This document shows positions 1 through 6,398 of a stretch of DNA of 10,243 nucleotides, piece by piece. The notes under the pieces were generated by a model. The model saw nothing but the letters and a program-made list of their open reading frames with translations, did not search any database and was not told the DNA's origin. The stretch spans positions 1-10,243 of the forward strand of contig CAMWRC010000025.1 in NCBI GenBank assembly GCA_947176565.1, written 5' to 3'. This stretch comes from an uncultured Ruminococcus sp. (GTDB lineage: Bacteria; Bacillota; Clostridia; Oscillospirales; Ruminococcaceae). A program made the translations under genes and the position numbers. Each line of letters opens with the position of its first letter. Within the stretch, counting starts at the first letter, position 1.

Positions 1-20
1 GTTATAATATGTGTATCAGG

Positions 21-51
21 TTGATAAAATTTCTGCCTTGTTCGATATAAT
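21..51 (+). promoter_or_regulatory. Candidate sigma-A promoter upstream of structured RNA
   Basis: TTGATA (21-26) and TATAAT (46-51) form a promoter-like pair, but the spacer is 19 bp, longer than the ideal 17. Further TATAAT boxes lie at 3-8 and 61-66; the latter has TTGTTC (38-43) 17 bp upstream. One of them probably starts the structured RNA that follows. Which box is used cannot be decided from sequence. Confidence 0.4.
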
Positions 52-72
52 ATAGTTTTTTATAATCCAACA

Positions 73-190
73 CATATTCTAAGGGAATTCAGCTCCGGCT
101 GTGGATTGCAGACCTCCCGCCATGCGGAAGAAGGGAGCGTGAAGCAATCGGGCGTTTACCCACCTGCTTCGTGCGGGTTTTATTCGCTAT
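73..190 (+). ncRNA. Structured RNA, possible 6S RNA
   Basis: The stretch folds into a rod-like plan. A candidate outer stem is 82-88 with 182-188 (one mismatch). Apical helices are GATTGC 104-109 with GCAATC 144-149 and CTCCC 114-118 with GGGAG 133-137. A 3'-side hairpin is formed by ACCCAC 158-163 with GTGCGGGT 171-178. From memory of the family, the ACCCACCT box followed by a small hairpin ending in CGGGT resembles the 3' side of the 6S central bubble, and the apical stem inside a single-stranded bubble fits 6S as well. The length (about 120-140 nt) is short for 6S RNA, usually 150-200 nt, so the ends are uncertain. It could instead be a cis-acting leader of the downstream operon, since CTCCGGCT 93-100 can also pair with AGCCGGAG 244-251. 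Nothing else gene-like is seen in 1-336. Confidence 0.45.
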
Positions 191-290
191 ATAAACGGCA
201 AGGCGGATTTTTTAATTCTGCTTTTAAAGGACTGACGGCAGTAAGCCGGAGTCAACCGGATATTGAATATTGTCTGCGGTAATATTTCTT

Positions 291-315
291 GCTTCTGTGT
301 GCGCAGAAGCTTTTT
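291..315 (+). terminator. Intrinsic terminator ahead of the FUSC-azlCD operon
   Basis: GCTTCTG (291-297) and CAGAAGC (304-310) form a perfect 7-bp stem with a 6-nt loop, followed directly by TTTTT. It ends only 8 bases before the ribosome binding site of the next gene and I see no promoter between them. It either ends the upstream structured RNA with partial read-through or acts as an attenuator for the operon. Confidence 0.72.
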
Positions 316-323
316 GTTTGTAC

Positions 324-339
324 AGAGGTGATTTTTCTG
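324..339 (+). promoter_or_regulatory. Ribosome binding site selecting a CTG start
   Basis: AGAGGTGAT (324-332) is a strong match to the anti-Shine-Dalgarno. Counting from the G at 330, the codon 6 bases downstream is CTG at 337, in frame and followed by AAA AAA CTT CCT. There is no ATG nearby. A GTG at 328 overlaps the SD itself, and a TTG at 289 lies upstream of the terminator stem. The same AGAGGTG box sits 9 bases before the ATG of the HD hydrolase gene in this window, which supports the reading. Confidence 0.65.
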
Positions 340-1620
340 AAAAAACTTCCTCCTGTCGGTCAGAGAATTATAAAATCATCGGCAGCGGTTCTGGTATGTT
401 ATATCATATATATTTTAAGCGGAGAAAGAGGAATACCATTTTATTCTATAATTGCCGCTTTGCAGTGTATTCAGCCATATACTTATCAGTCAATCAAGAT
501 AGGAATACAACGTATGACAGGTACGCTTTTCGGCGCGCTTTTCGGTCTTATCGCGATACTTCTGCAATTATATATTTTTCACAATTACAGTAATTTGTCG
601 GGATATATTCTTAATGCTCTCTTTGTCATACCCGTTATATATACCACGGTTTTGCTGGATAAGAAAAACGCCTCGTATATTTCATGCGTTGTATATCTTA
701 GTATAGCCGTGAATCATATGACAGACTCAAATCCGTTTATATTTGTTTTCAACAGGGTAATGGAAACTCTTATCGGAATCTTTGTAGGAATTGCGGTGAA
801 TAAAGCTCATCTGCCGAGAAAAAAGATTCGCGATTGTCTTTTTGCCGCCGGATTTGATGATATGCTTTCTCCCATTAAAGATGAGCTGACTCCTTATTCG
901 CATATAGAGATGAACAGAATGATAGCCGACGGAATGAATCTCACTATAAGCACATCAAGAACTCCTGCGAGTGTGATAAAGCTTATAGATGGAATTAATT
1001 TAAAGTTCCCGATAATTGTAATGGACGGGGCGGCACTTTATGATATTGCGGAAAATACTTTTATAAATGCTTATGTTATTTCTCCGGATTCAAGCCGTGA
1101 AATAGCAGAAAAAATACGCAGCAGAAATATGAACTGCTTTATCAATGCACTTTGCGATGATACACTCACTATATTTTACAGCAATCTCGAAAATGATGCG
1201 GAAAAGGATATGTTTCTTACTCTCAGGCGTTCGCCTTACCGGAGTTATATTCAGCGTGAACCGTCTGAATATGAAAGAACGGTATACATAATGGCGATTG
1301 ACAGAACTGAAAAAATCCGTGGATTCTATGATGAAATGATAAACGAGGAATTTGACAGGCGTTTCAAACTGATATATTATGTGTCAGATAAATATGACGG
1401 CTACAGCTGTATAAAAATATATAACCGGAATGCAAATACAGCAAATATGCTCCGGTATCTCATGGAAGTACGTGATATTGATAAAAAAATCACGATAGGC
1501 GCGGACAGCCGGAATGATATAATCACGGACAGTATGGATATAAACGGTATTGTCAGGGAACTGAAAAAAGCGTTTGAGCCGGTAATAAATCCGTTTTCAG
1601 AATTTTTGAAAGGAAGATGA
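337..1620 (+). CDS. FUSC/aromatic-acid-exporter-like membrane protein fused to a degenerate Cof-type HAD domain
   Basis: With the CTG start the product has 427 residues. Residues 1-160 begin KKLPPVGQRIIK, typical of the FUSC/ArAE families, and hold about six hydrophobic segments broken by short loops, so this half should be an inner-membrane efflux-type domain. Residues about 165-425 are hydrophilic and follow the Cof-type HAD phosphatase plan. ISTSR at about 204-208 fits motif II, followed by a PIIVMDGAALYD segment like the usual 'PVITFNGA'. ADSRND at 389-394 fits the GDxxND motif IV. At motif I the expected DxDGT reads GFDDM (172-176), so the nucleophilic Asp is Gly. The motif III Lys position is Thr (about 368). 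I infer a non-catalytic HAD domain acting as a sensor or scaffold for the transporter. The gene overlaps azlC by ATGA, implying coupled translation. Substrate is unknown; the family name suggests aromatic acids. The fold calls are firm, the role is not. Confidence 0.8.
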   Translation: MKKLPPVGQRIIKSSAAVLVCYIIYILSGERGIPFYSIIAALQCIQPYTYQSIKIGIQRMTGTLFGALFGLIAILLQLYIFHNYSNLSGYILNALFVIPVIYTTVLLDKKNASYISCVVYLSIAVNHMTDSNPFIFVFNRVMETLIGIFVGIAVNKAHLPRKKIRDCLFAAGFDDMLSPIKDELTPYSHIEMNRMIADGMNLTISTSRTPASVIKLIDGINLKFPIIVMDGAALYDIAENTFINAYVISPDSSREIAEKIRSRNMNCFINALCDDTLTIFYSNLENDAEKDMFLTLRRSPYRSYIQREPSEYERTVYIMAIDRTEKIRGFYDEMINEEFDRRFKLIYYVSDKYDGYSCIKIYNRNANTANMLRYLMEVRDIDKKITIGADSRNDIITDSMDINGIVRELKKAFEPVINPFSEFLKGR

Positions 1621-2324
1621 ATTTGAGTTCAGATTTTAGTCGCGGAATGACACACGGAATCCCGATAGCACTGGGGTATCTTTCAGTATCATTCGGATTC
1701 GGAATAACTGCCGCTGCTTCGGGATTGTCAGTTTTTGAGGCATCAGCGATATCGGCAACAAATCTTACATCAGCGGGGCAGGCTGCCGGAATTGATGTCA
1801 TAGCCGCCGGCGGAACAATACTTGAAATGATACTGCTTCAGCTTACAATAAATATCAGATATTCATTAATGGCACTTTCTCTGTCGCAGAAGCTTGATAA
1901 AAGATTCACGGCTTCGCACAGACTTGTGGCATCTTATGGAATCACAGATGAAATTTTTGCGGTATGTTCAGCACAGAAAGGAATGCTCAGTCCGGCGTAT
2001 ATGTACGGAATGATACTTATAGCGGCGGCAGGCTGGGTTATGGGAACATTTTTAGGAGCATCAGCAGGACAGCTTCTTCCTGAATCCGTATCTTCCGCGC
2101 TTGGAATAGTATTATATGGAATGTTTCTTGCGATTATAGTTCCGCCGTCACGAAAAAACAGAAATATTCTATGTGTGGTTATTGCGGCGGCAGTTCTTAG
2201 TCTGCTGTTCAGATATGTTCTCACGGCGGTATCTTCGGGATTCGCTGTTATTATATGCGCTGTATCAGCCGCAGTTCTCGGAGCATTGATATTTCCGGTA
2301 AAAGATGAGGCGGAGCAGGAATGA
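1617..2324 (+). CDS. azlC: AzlC family branched-chain amino acid exporter, large subunit
   Basis: The 235-residue protein has the AzlC hallmarks: an N-terminal GIPIALGYLSVSFGFG segment, a small-residue-rich stretch around SATNLTSAGQAAG, the IRYSLMALSLS motif at about 78-88, then SHRLVASYGITDEIFAV and several more membrane spans to the end. Length is normal for the family. AzlC works with the small membrane protein AzlD to export branched-chain amino acids and analogues such as azaleucine; it acts in the cytoplasmic membrane. The start ATG overlaps the stop of the FUSC-HAD gene (ATGA, 1617-1620) with a GGAAG ribosome site just upstream, and the end overlaps azlD in the same way. This tight packing suggests the FUSC-HAD protein is made in step with the exporter. 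The exact substrate in this organism is unproven. Confidence 0.88.
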   Translation: MNLSSDFSRGMTHGIPIALGYLSVSFGFGITAAASGLSVFEASAISATNLTSAGQAAGIDVIAAGGTILEMILLQLTINIRYSLMALSLSQKLDKRFTASHRLVASYGITDEIFAVCSAQKGMLSPAYMYGMILIAAAGWVMGTFLGASAGQLLPESVSSALGIVLYGMFLAIIVPPSRKNRNILCVVIAAAVLSLLFRYVLTAVSSGFAVIICAVSAAVLGALIFPVKDEAEQE

Positions 2325-2620
2325 GTACAGCAGTATATATTTTTGTTATGGCATCAGTAACGTATCTTATCCGTATGATACCATTTACACTTTTCAAGAA
2401 AAAGATAAAATCGCAGTTTATCCGTAGTTTTCTGAAATATATCCCATATGCGGTACTGAGTGCAATGACAATTCCGGCTATTTTTTACAGCACAGGAAAT
2501 TTTGTGACAGCGGCGGCAGGAACGATAATTGCAGTTGTTCTTGCATTTTTTGATTTGCCGCTAATAGTTGTTGCACTCGCGGCATCGCTTGGAGCGTTTA
2601 TTGCAGGATTATTTTTGTAA
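2321..2620 (+). CDS. azlD: AzlD family branched-chain amino acid exporter, small subunit
   Basis: This 99-residue hydrophobic protein has three to four membrane segments and the AzlD pattern: TYLIRMIPF near the N-terminus, a short basic loop KKKIKSQ, then FLKYIPYAVLSAM and a final pair of small-residue-rich helices. It is the usual partner of AzlC, and its length is typical. The ATG lies inside the azlC stop (ATGA, 2321-2324), so translation is probably coupled. It is the last gene of the operon. No clear terminator follows in 2621-2666, where only AT-rich sequence is seen before the next promoter. Confidence 0.87.
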   Translation: MSTAVYIFVMASVTYLIRMIPFTLFKKKIKSQFIRSFLKYIPYAVLSAMTIPAIFYSTGNFVTAAAGTIIAVVLAFFDLPLIVVALAASLGAFIAGLFL

Positions 2621-2666
2621 ATCAAAATCTATCAGTTAAATGATTTTCTTTCCAAAAGCATTTCTA

Positions 2667-2695
2667 TTGACATTGTAATAGCTTTGATGTGTAAT
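2667..2695 (+). promoter_or_regulatory. Near-consensus sigma-A promoter for the small hypothetical gene
   Basis: TTGACA (2667-2672) and TGTAAT (2690-2695) are separated by exactly 17 bp. The expected start of transcription is near 2702, about 28 bases ahead of the ATG at 2730. This makes the next gene its own transcription unit rather than part of the azlCD operon. Confidence 0.75.
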
Positions 2696-2729
2696 TATTA
2701 AGATAAATCGAAATTCAAGGGGAAAGTTT

Positions 2730-3056
2730 ATGTGGGGAATATGTTTGGATTTATCCTTATGTGAGGGAAGTATGTTTCAACGAGTAATTGAATATTGTCT
2801 TGGGGATAACAATAAAGCAATTATAGTTCAACCAGTTTCAAATGTTGAAATTGATATTCAAAACATCAAGGCACTTATCAATTCACCCAAATATAAGTAT
2901 GGTGAAATAGTATCTCTTATTGATAATATGAATATAAAAGGAAAAATAAGAGACATTGTGTATCATTTCAGGAATCAAACCTTTAATTATTACATCGAAG
3001 CGGACAATAGAAAAGTAAACAAAAGATATTATGAAACGGATTTGATTAAATTTTGA
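2730..3056 (+). CDS. Hypothetical small protein, 108 residues
   Basis: I do not recognise this protein with confidence. The ATG follows an AAGGGGA ribosome site with good spacing and a near-consensus promoter, so it is very likely real. It has no signal peptide and no membrane segment. The N-terminal half (MWGICLDL...) is mixed. The C-terminal half, about residues 54-108, has a compact beta-rich pattern: GEIVSLIDN, then GKIRDIVYHF, then FNYYIEADNRK and a final KRYYETDL. This resembles small SH3/KOW-like barrels in which a 'G-x-V' strand is followed by 'G-x-I' and an aromatic strand; that is inference only. The gene looks more AT-rich than its neighbours and stands alone between its own promoter and a strong terminator, which would fit an acquired or accessory gene. 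Confidence 0.7.
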   Translation: MWGICLDLSLCEGSMFQRVIEYCLGDNNKAIIVQPVSNVEIDIQNIKALINSPKYKYGEIVSLIDNMNIKGKIRDIVYHFRNQTFNYYIEADNRKVNKRYYETDLIKF

Positions 3057-3084
3057 TTTATGTGAGTAATCAAATATTAACAAC

Positions 3085-3131
3085 AAGCCCCGAAGCAATT
3101 TTTGATAACTGCTTCGGGGCTTAATTTTTTT
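3085..3131 (+). terminator. Strong intrinsic terminator, perfect 13-bp hairpin
   Basis: AAGCCCCGAAGCA (3085-3097) pairs perfectly with TGCTTCGGGGCTT (3110-3122) around a 12-nt loop, followed by AATTTTTTT. It terminates the small hypothetical gene on the plus strand. It lies 30 bases past the stop of the convergent pectate lyase gene. The reverse strand reads GTTGTTAATATTTG after the hairpin, so it may serve both genes, less efficiently on the minus side. Confidence 0.92.
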
Positions 3132-3160
3132 ATTGGTATCAAATCAAACTGTAGTTCTTA

Positions 3161-6052
3161 TTATTTTGTAAGATATTGTCTGAGCATTATGAGGTCGAAA
3201 GTATCAAGTCTGCCGTCTTTGCATAAATCGCCGGCTGTCCAGTCTGTGAGTTCTGCGTCTGGTTCGGAAAGAAGCCATTTGCTGAGGATTACGAGGTCTG
3301 CAACGTCTGTTTTGCCGTCGCCGTTGAGGTCTGCCTTCGGATTTTCGGGAACTGTCGTTTCAGGAGCTTTTGTAGCTGTTGTTGTGACAGTAGTTGTAGT
3401 AGTGGTAGTTGCTTTTGTTGTCGTGGCTTTTGTCGTTGTAAGCGTTACAGCTGACCATTCCTGACAATTATTGTTTGTATTTTCCCATTGCTGAACATTT
3501 GCGCCGCTTTCCTTGCTTGCGGAATCTATTTCAACGAAGCAGCTGTCTTTTGATGCTCTTGTCATGATTGAATATGTTCCGTCAATATTCTTTACGAACT
3601 TAAAGAGCATTGCGCTGTCCTTTGTTGAATATTCTGCGATTGCGATATTTCCGCCGTTTGATGAACCCTCTGCGCGGAGAACATAACTGGGGTCAGATAC
3701 GGAACGGATATAATAGTAATTTCCGCCGCCTGCAAATTCCTGTAATGTCCAACGCTGGCAGTCGAGACCGTTTGATGACCACTGCTGAACATTTGAGCCT
3801 GCTGTCATTCTTCCGTTTACAATATCCATAACCATACCACTGTTTACATTCTTAAATTCATACATAACGGAAGTATCCATTTTACAGCCCGGATTTGAAA
3901 CAGCTTCAAGAATCCAGTTCTGGCAGGAAGCGTCATTGACTGTCCATTGCTGGACATTTGCACCGCTTTCCTTTTTAGCAGATTCAACTTCGACAGCGGA
4001 TTTTTCACCTGATACTCTTGTGAGTATCTTATATGAGCCGTCGGAATTTTTAGTAAACATGAACTGCTGATTCGTTTCGCCTTTGTAGGCGTATATATCA
4101 ATATTTGTGCCGTCAGCTGTTCTTTTGCCGTAAACGTCAAGAGCATATGAAGCTCCGTCACCGACAGCAGAGATAAGTGAATAATATCCGTCGCCGGCAT
4201 CTACAAACCGCCATATATCGTGGATTGTATCATCTGAAGTTCCCCACTGCTGAACGTTTGCGCTGTTTTCAGCCTTTGCGCCGGCAACCTGCATATAGAG
4301 TCCGGAATTTACATTTTTCAGTCTGTATGTTGCGCCGTTGACGAATGATTCCGGAACAGGCTTTGCAGGAGTTGCAGGAGTCATAGGACCGTCCGGAGCT
4401 GCATTGAGACCGGCACTCGGAACGCCTTTTTTTCCGTACCGGATATACATCATATTACCGTTTGAAGTCTGACAGCCGCTGTATGTACTGCAATAATTTT
4501 TTGCATTGTCAGCAGTCAGTGCGGTATAGGTATAATTTTTGTTTGGTCTCCATGTGCAGGCTGTTGAGTAACTCGGATTGCTTGCAGTTCCCTCACCTTG
4601 AACAGTTCTGTTGCATTTCTCGAATTTTGAACCGCTTTCAGCATATGAACCAGCCATTTCTCCGCTGCTGAGATTCCAGTCGCAGATAACGTTTCCACCG
4701 TTGGAGTAGTAGCAGTTTTCGGCGTAGATTCTGCAATTTGCCTGAACTGTATAAGCCATGCTGAAATTGTTTACATAGTTGTTGAAAGAATGGAAATATC
4801 CCCATCTCATAAGTCCGGGAGCACGTGTATTCGTATCGTCAAATTTATTGCCGGCAAGAGTCATTCTCGGATAGCCGTCATATTTATCATAATTGCTTGC
4901 TGAACTGTCGGGGTAGCCGAGGATAACGCCGTATTTATGACCGCCGAATGAACTGTCAGAAACCGTGCAATAATCGGCATCATAGCAGCAGGCAAGGAAT
5001 TTATCTTCATCGACTTTGCCTGTTTTCGGAGCATATCCATAGTTATTATGACCGGTAAATGTAATATGGTCAACCCAGATATTCTCACCTGAACCGAAAT
5101 AGCACTGAATGGAATCGTTATTGTTTGATTCTGCATCATGCTGCATATCAAAATTCTTGACAATGATATTATTTCCTACACCCTTGCCGGAAGATGTACA
5201 GAACTGAACATTGAACAGTGTATGATTTCCGTAGCTTCCGACGATTGTTTTGTTATTGCGTACATAGATTCTTCCAGCTGTACACATATATCTTTCGCCG
5301 TTGAGGTTGAGTTCGGTTACGCTGATATTATTTTTTACAATGATTGTATAGGGAGTATCTGATTCAGCGTATTTTTTGAGGTCTGCAAAGTTTGAGACTT
5401 CCACGGTTTCGCCGAAAAGACCGCCTATATCAGAAGCTTTGATATTTTTTGTGTTATCATCAAAGCAGTATCCGGCGAATCCCTGTAATCCATCGCAGTT
5501 GAGAAGCCACAGCTGATTATCAGCACCGGTATATGATTCAAGCTTCATACCGCCGGAACTCTGTGTGAGTGCGAGAGAAGTATCAGCATAGTTCACAATC
5601 TTATAGTAAAGATTATTTCCAAGATGGTCATTCTTGACGGGAACGACATACCAGTGCTGAGTTTTGTCTGATTCGCTTCCATAGATGATAACATCTGAGC
5701 CTTTTGATACGTTGTAGCTGGAGGGAGTGATTAAACGTCCCGATACGGCACTGACAATCTTGAAAAACGTACCGTTTGCATCAGCACCTACGCGGTCGAA
5801 TCTCCATGACGGGGAAAGGTCGTTTCCAAGGGCTTTCACTGAAAGCGTGGAGCTGTCGGCAGAACCGTCAGCTGTAAGCACCTTTGAATTGTCTTTTACC
5901 GCAATATTCATAAGCTGTGCGGGATAATCCACCGATGCGGCATAGACTTTGAGATTCTGCAATATACCGGACGGCATACTTATGCAGTTCAAGCACATAA
6001 ATGCCATAGTAAAGGCAAGAATCAGGCTTATAATCTTGTGTTTTTTCTTCAT
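3161..6052 (-). CDS. Secreted pectate lyase (PL1) with three ricin-type lectin regions and a type I dockerin
   Basis: The 963-residue precursor starts MKKKHK with a signal peptide to about residue 39. A ricin-like domain follows (about 43-185; QHW and QLW motifs). The catalytic beta-helix spans about 195-525. WVDH (326-329) supplies a calcium-ligand Asp. HK (372-373) and RAPGLMR (410-416) match the conserved PL1 Lys and Arg positions, so it should cleave polygalacturonate by calcium-dependent beta-elimination. Two further ricin-type beta-trefoil regions (about 568-718 and 719-869), each with ESGANVQQW-type repeats, probably bind sugars. A Thr-rich linker (about 870-906) leads to a dockerin (about 907-963) with two loops, DLNGDGKTD and DLCKDGRLD, for docking on a cohesin scaffold. 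The ATG follows AAGGAGGT (6063-6070) at 10 bases. The gene is alone, with its own promoter and long leader. Exact pectin substrate and lectin ligands are unknown. Confidence 0.93.
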   Translation of the reverse strand: MKKKHKIISLILAFTMAFMCLNCISMPSGILQNLKVYAASVDYPAQLMNIAVKDNSKVLTADGSADSSTLSVKALGNDLSPSWRFDRVGADANGTFFKIVSAVSGRLITPSSYNVSKGSDVIIYGSESDKTQHWYVVPVKNDHLGNNLYYKIVNYADTSLALTQSSGGMKLESYTGADNQLWLLNCDGLQGFAGYCFDDNTKNIKASDIGGLFGETVEVSNFADLKKYAESDTPYTIIVKNNISVTELNLNGERYMCTAGRIYVRNNKTIVGSYGNHTLFNVQFCTSSGKGVGNNIIVKNFDMQHDAESNNNDSIQCYFGSGENIWVDHITFTGHNNYGYAPKTGKVDEDKFLACCYDADYCTVSDSSFGGHKYGVILGYPDSSASNYDKYDGYPRMTLAGNKFDDTNTRAPGLMRWGYFHSFNNYVNNFSMAYTVQANCRIYAENCYYSNGGNVICDWNLSSGEMAGSYAESGSKFEKCNRTVQGEGTASNPSYSTACTWRPNKNYTYTALTADNAKNYCSTYSGCQTSNGNMMYIRYGKKGVPSAGLNAAPDGPMTPATPAKPVPESFVNGATYRLKNVNSGLYMQVAGAKAENSANVQQWGTSDDTIHDIWRFVDAGDGYYSLISAVGDGASYALDVYGKRTADGTNIDIYAYKGETNQQFMFTKNSDGSYKILTRVSGEKSAVEVESAKKESGANVQQWTVNDASCQNWILEAVSNPGCKMDTSVMYEFKNVNSGMVMDIVNGRMTAGSNVQQWSSNGLDCQRWTLQEFAGGGNYYYIRSVSDPSYVLRAEGSSNGGNIAIAEYSTKDSAMLFKFVKNIDGTYSIMTRASKDSCFVEIDSASKESGANVQQWENTNNNCQEWSAVTLTTTKATTTKATTTTTTTVTTTATKAPETTVPENPKADLNGDGKTDVADLVILSKWLLSEPDAELTDWTAGDLCKDGRLDTFDLIMLRQYLTK

Positions 6053-6253
6053 GACAGATATAACCTCCTTAATAAATCATGAGAATAAGTTTTAGATTTT
6101 CAGAAAAATCCGCTGATTCATACCAGTCAGATAAAGATTAGCAGCAGCGGATTTTCCGAATCTGTCCCCCTTACAAGACAGTTTTTCAACCATAAGCGGA
6201 TTATCAGACGGCATAGTGCAGATTTACCGGAGATACCGGAAATGGTTTACTTT
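6053..6253 (-). promoter_or_regulatory. Long structured 5' leader of the pectate lyase gene
   Basis: The predicted transcript starts near 6253, giving a leader of about 200 nt. It contains an 11-bp perfect inverted repeat (6105-6115 with 6145-6155; CAGCGGATTTT at the 3' arm in the RNA) with a 29-nt loop. A small CTGTC/GACAG hairpin lies at 6162-6181. A second short helix is possible between 6095-6100 and 6105-6110. The second and first helices share the GATTTT segment, so they exclude each other. I could not match it to a known riboswitch class. This leader plus the promoter and palindromes account for most of the 345 bases without a gene. Confidence 0.5.
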
Positions 6254-6259
6254 ATTGAT

Positions 6260-6288
6260 ATTATACATAATTTCGAAAAATTTGTCAA
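6260..6288 (-). promoter_or_regulatory. Perfect-consensus sigma-A promoter of the pectate lyase gene
   Basis: On the minus strand TTGACA (6288-6283), a 17-bp spacer and TATAAT (6265-6260) match the consensus at all twelve positions. The start of transcription is expected near 6253. Such a strong core promoter for an inducible secreted enzyme suggests control by repression or in the leader. Confidence 0.88.
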
Positions 6289-6289
6289 T

Positions 6290-6314
6290 ATCATATAGTA
6301 TCATTTTATATGAT
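6290..6314. promoter_or_regulatory. Palindrome next to the pectate lyase -35 box, candidate operator
   Basis: ATCATATA (6290-6297) and TATATGAT (6307-6314) form a perfect 8-bp inverted repeat with a 9-bp spacer. Its edge is one base from the -35 box and its centre is about 49 bases upstream of the predicted start. The position suits a DNA-binding regulator. The high AT content means chance is possible. Confidence 0.45.
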
Positions 6315-6347
6315 GTTTATATTGTTTTGTGCTATAATCTATGCACG

Positions 6348-6380
6348 ATAGTATTCTGATTAGAGAAACAGGAATACTAT
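6348..6380. repeat. 9-bp inverted repeat downstream of the HD hydrolase gene
   Basis: ATAGTATTC (6348-6356) and GAATACTAT (6372-6380) are perfectly complementary with a 15-nt loop. It lies just after the HD hydrolase stop on the minus strand, where a transcription end is expected, but no T-run follows on either strand. It may be a weak 3' end or an operator. Confidence 0.4.
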
Positions 6381-6398
6381 AATGAATACGTCAGCTTA

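Noticed and set aside
270..593. Alternative plus-strand 107-codon frame overlapping the FUSC-HAD start
   Set aside because: It begins upstream of the terminator hairpin without a ribosome site and overlaps clear membrane-domain coding sequence in another frame.
3377..3447. Low-complexity repeat as a possible CRISPR or mobile-element trace
   Set aside because: It encodes the Thr-rich linker between the lectin and dockerin domains; there are no regular spaced repeats.
3102..3464. Plus-strand open frame rich in valine
   Set aside because: It is the reverse complement of the dockerin and Thr-rich linker coding region of the pectate lyase; the valine run is only the shadow of the threonine codons.
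6053..6253. Known riboswitch (for example c-di-GMP or purine) in the pectate lyase leader
   Set aside because: I looked for the conserved cores I remember and found none, so only an unclassified structured leader is reported.
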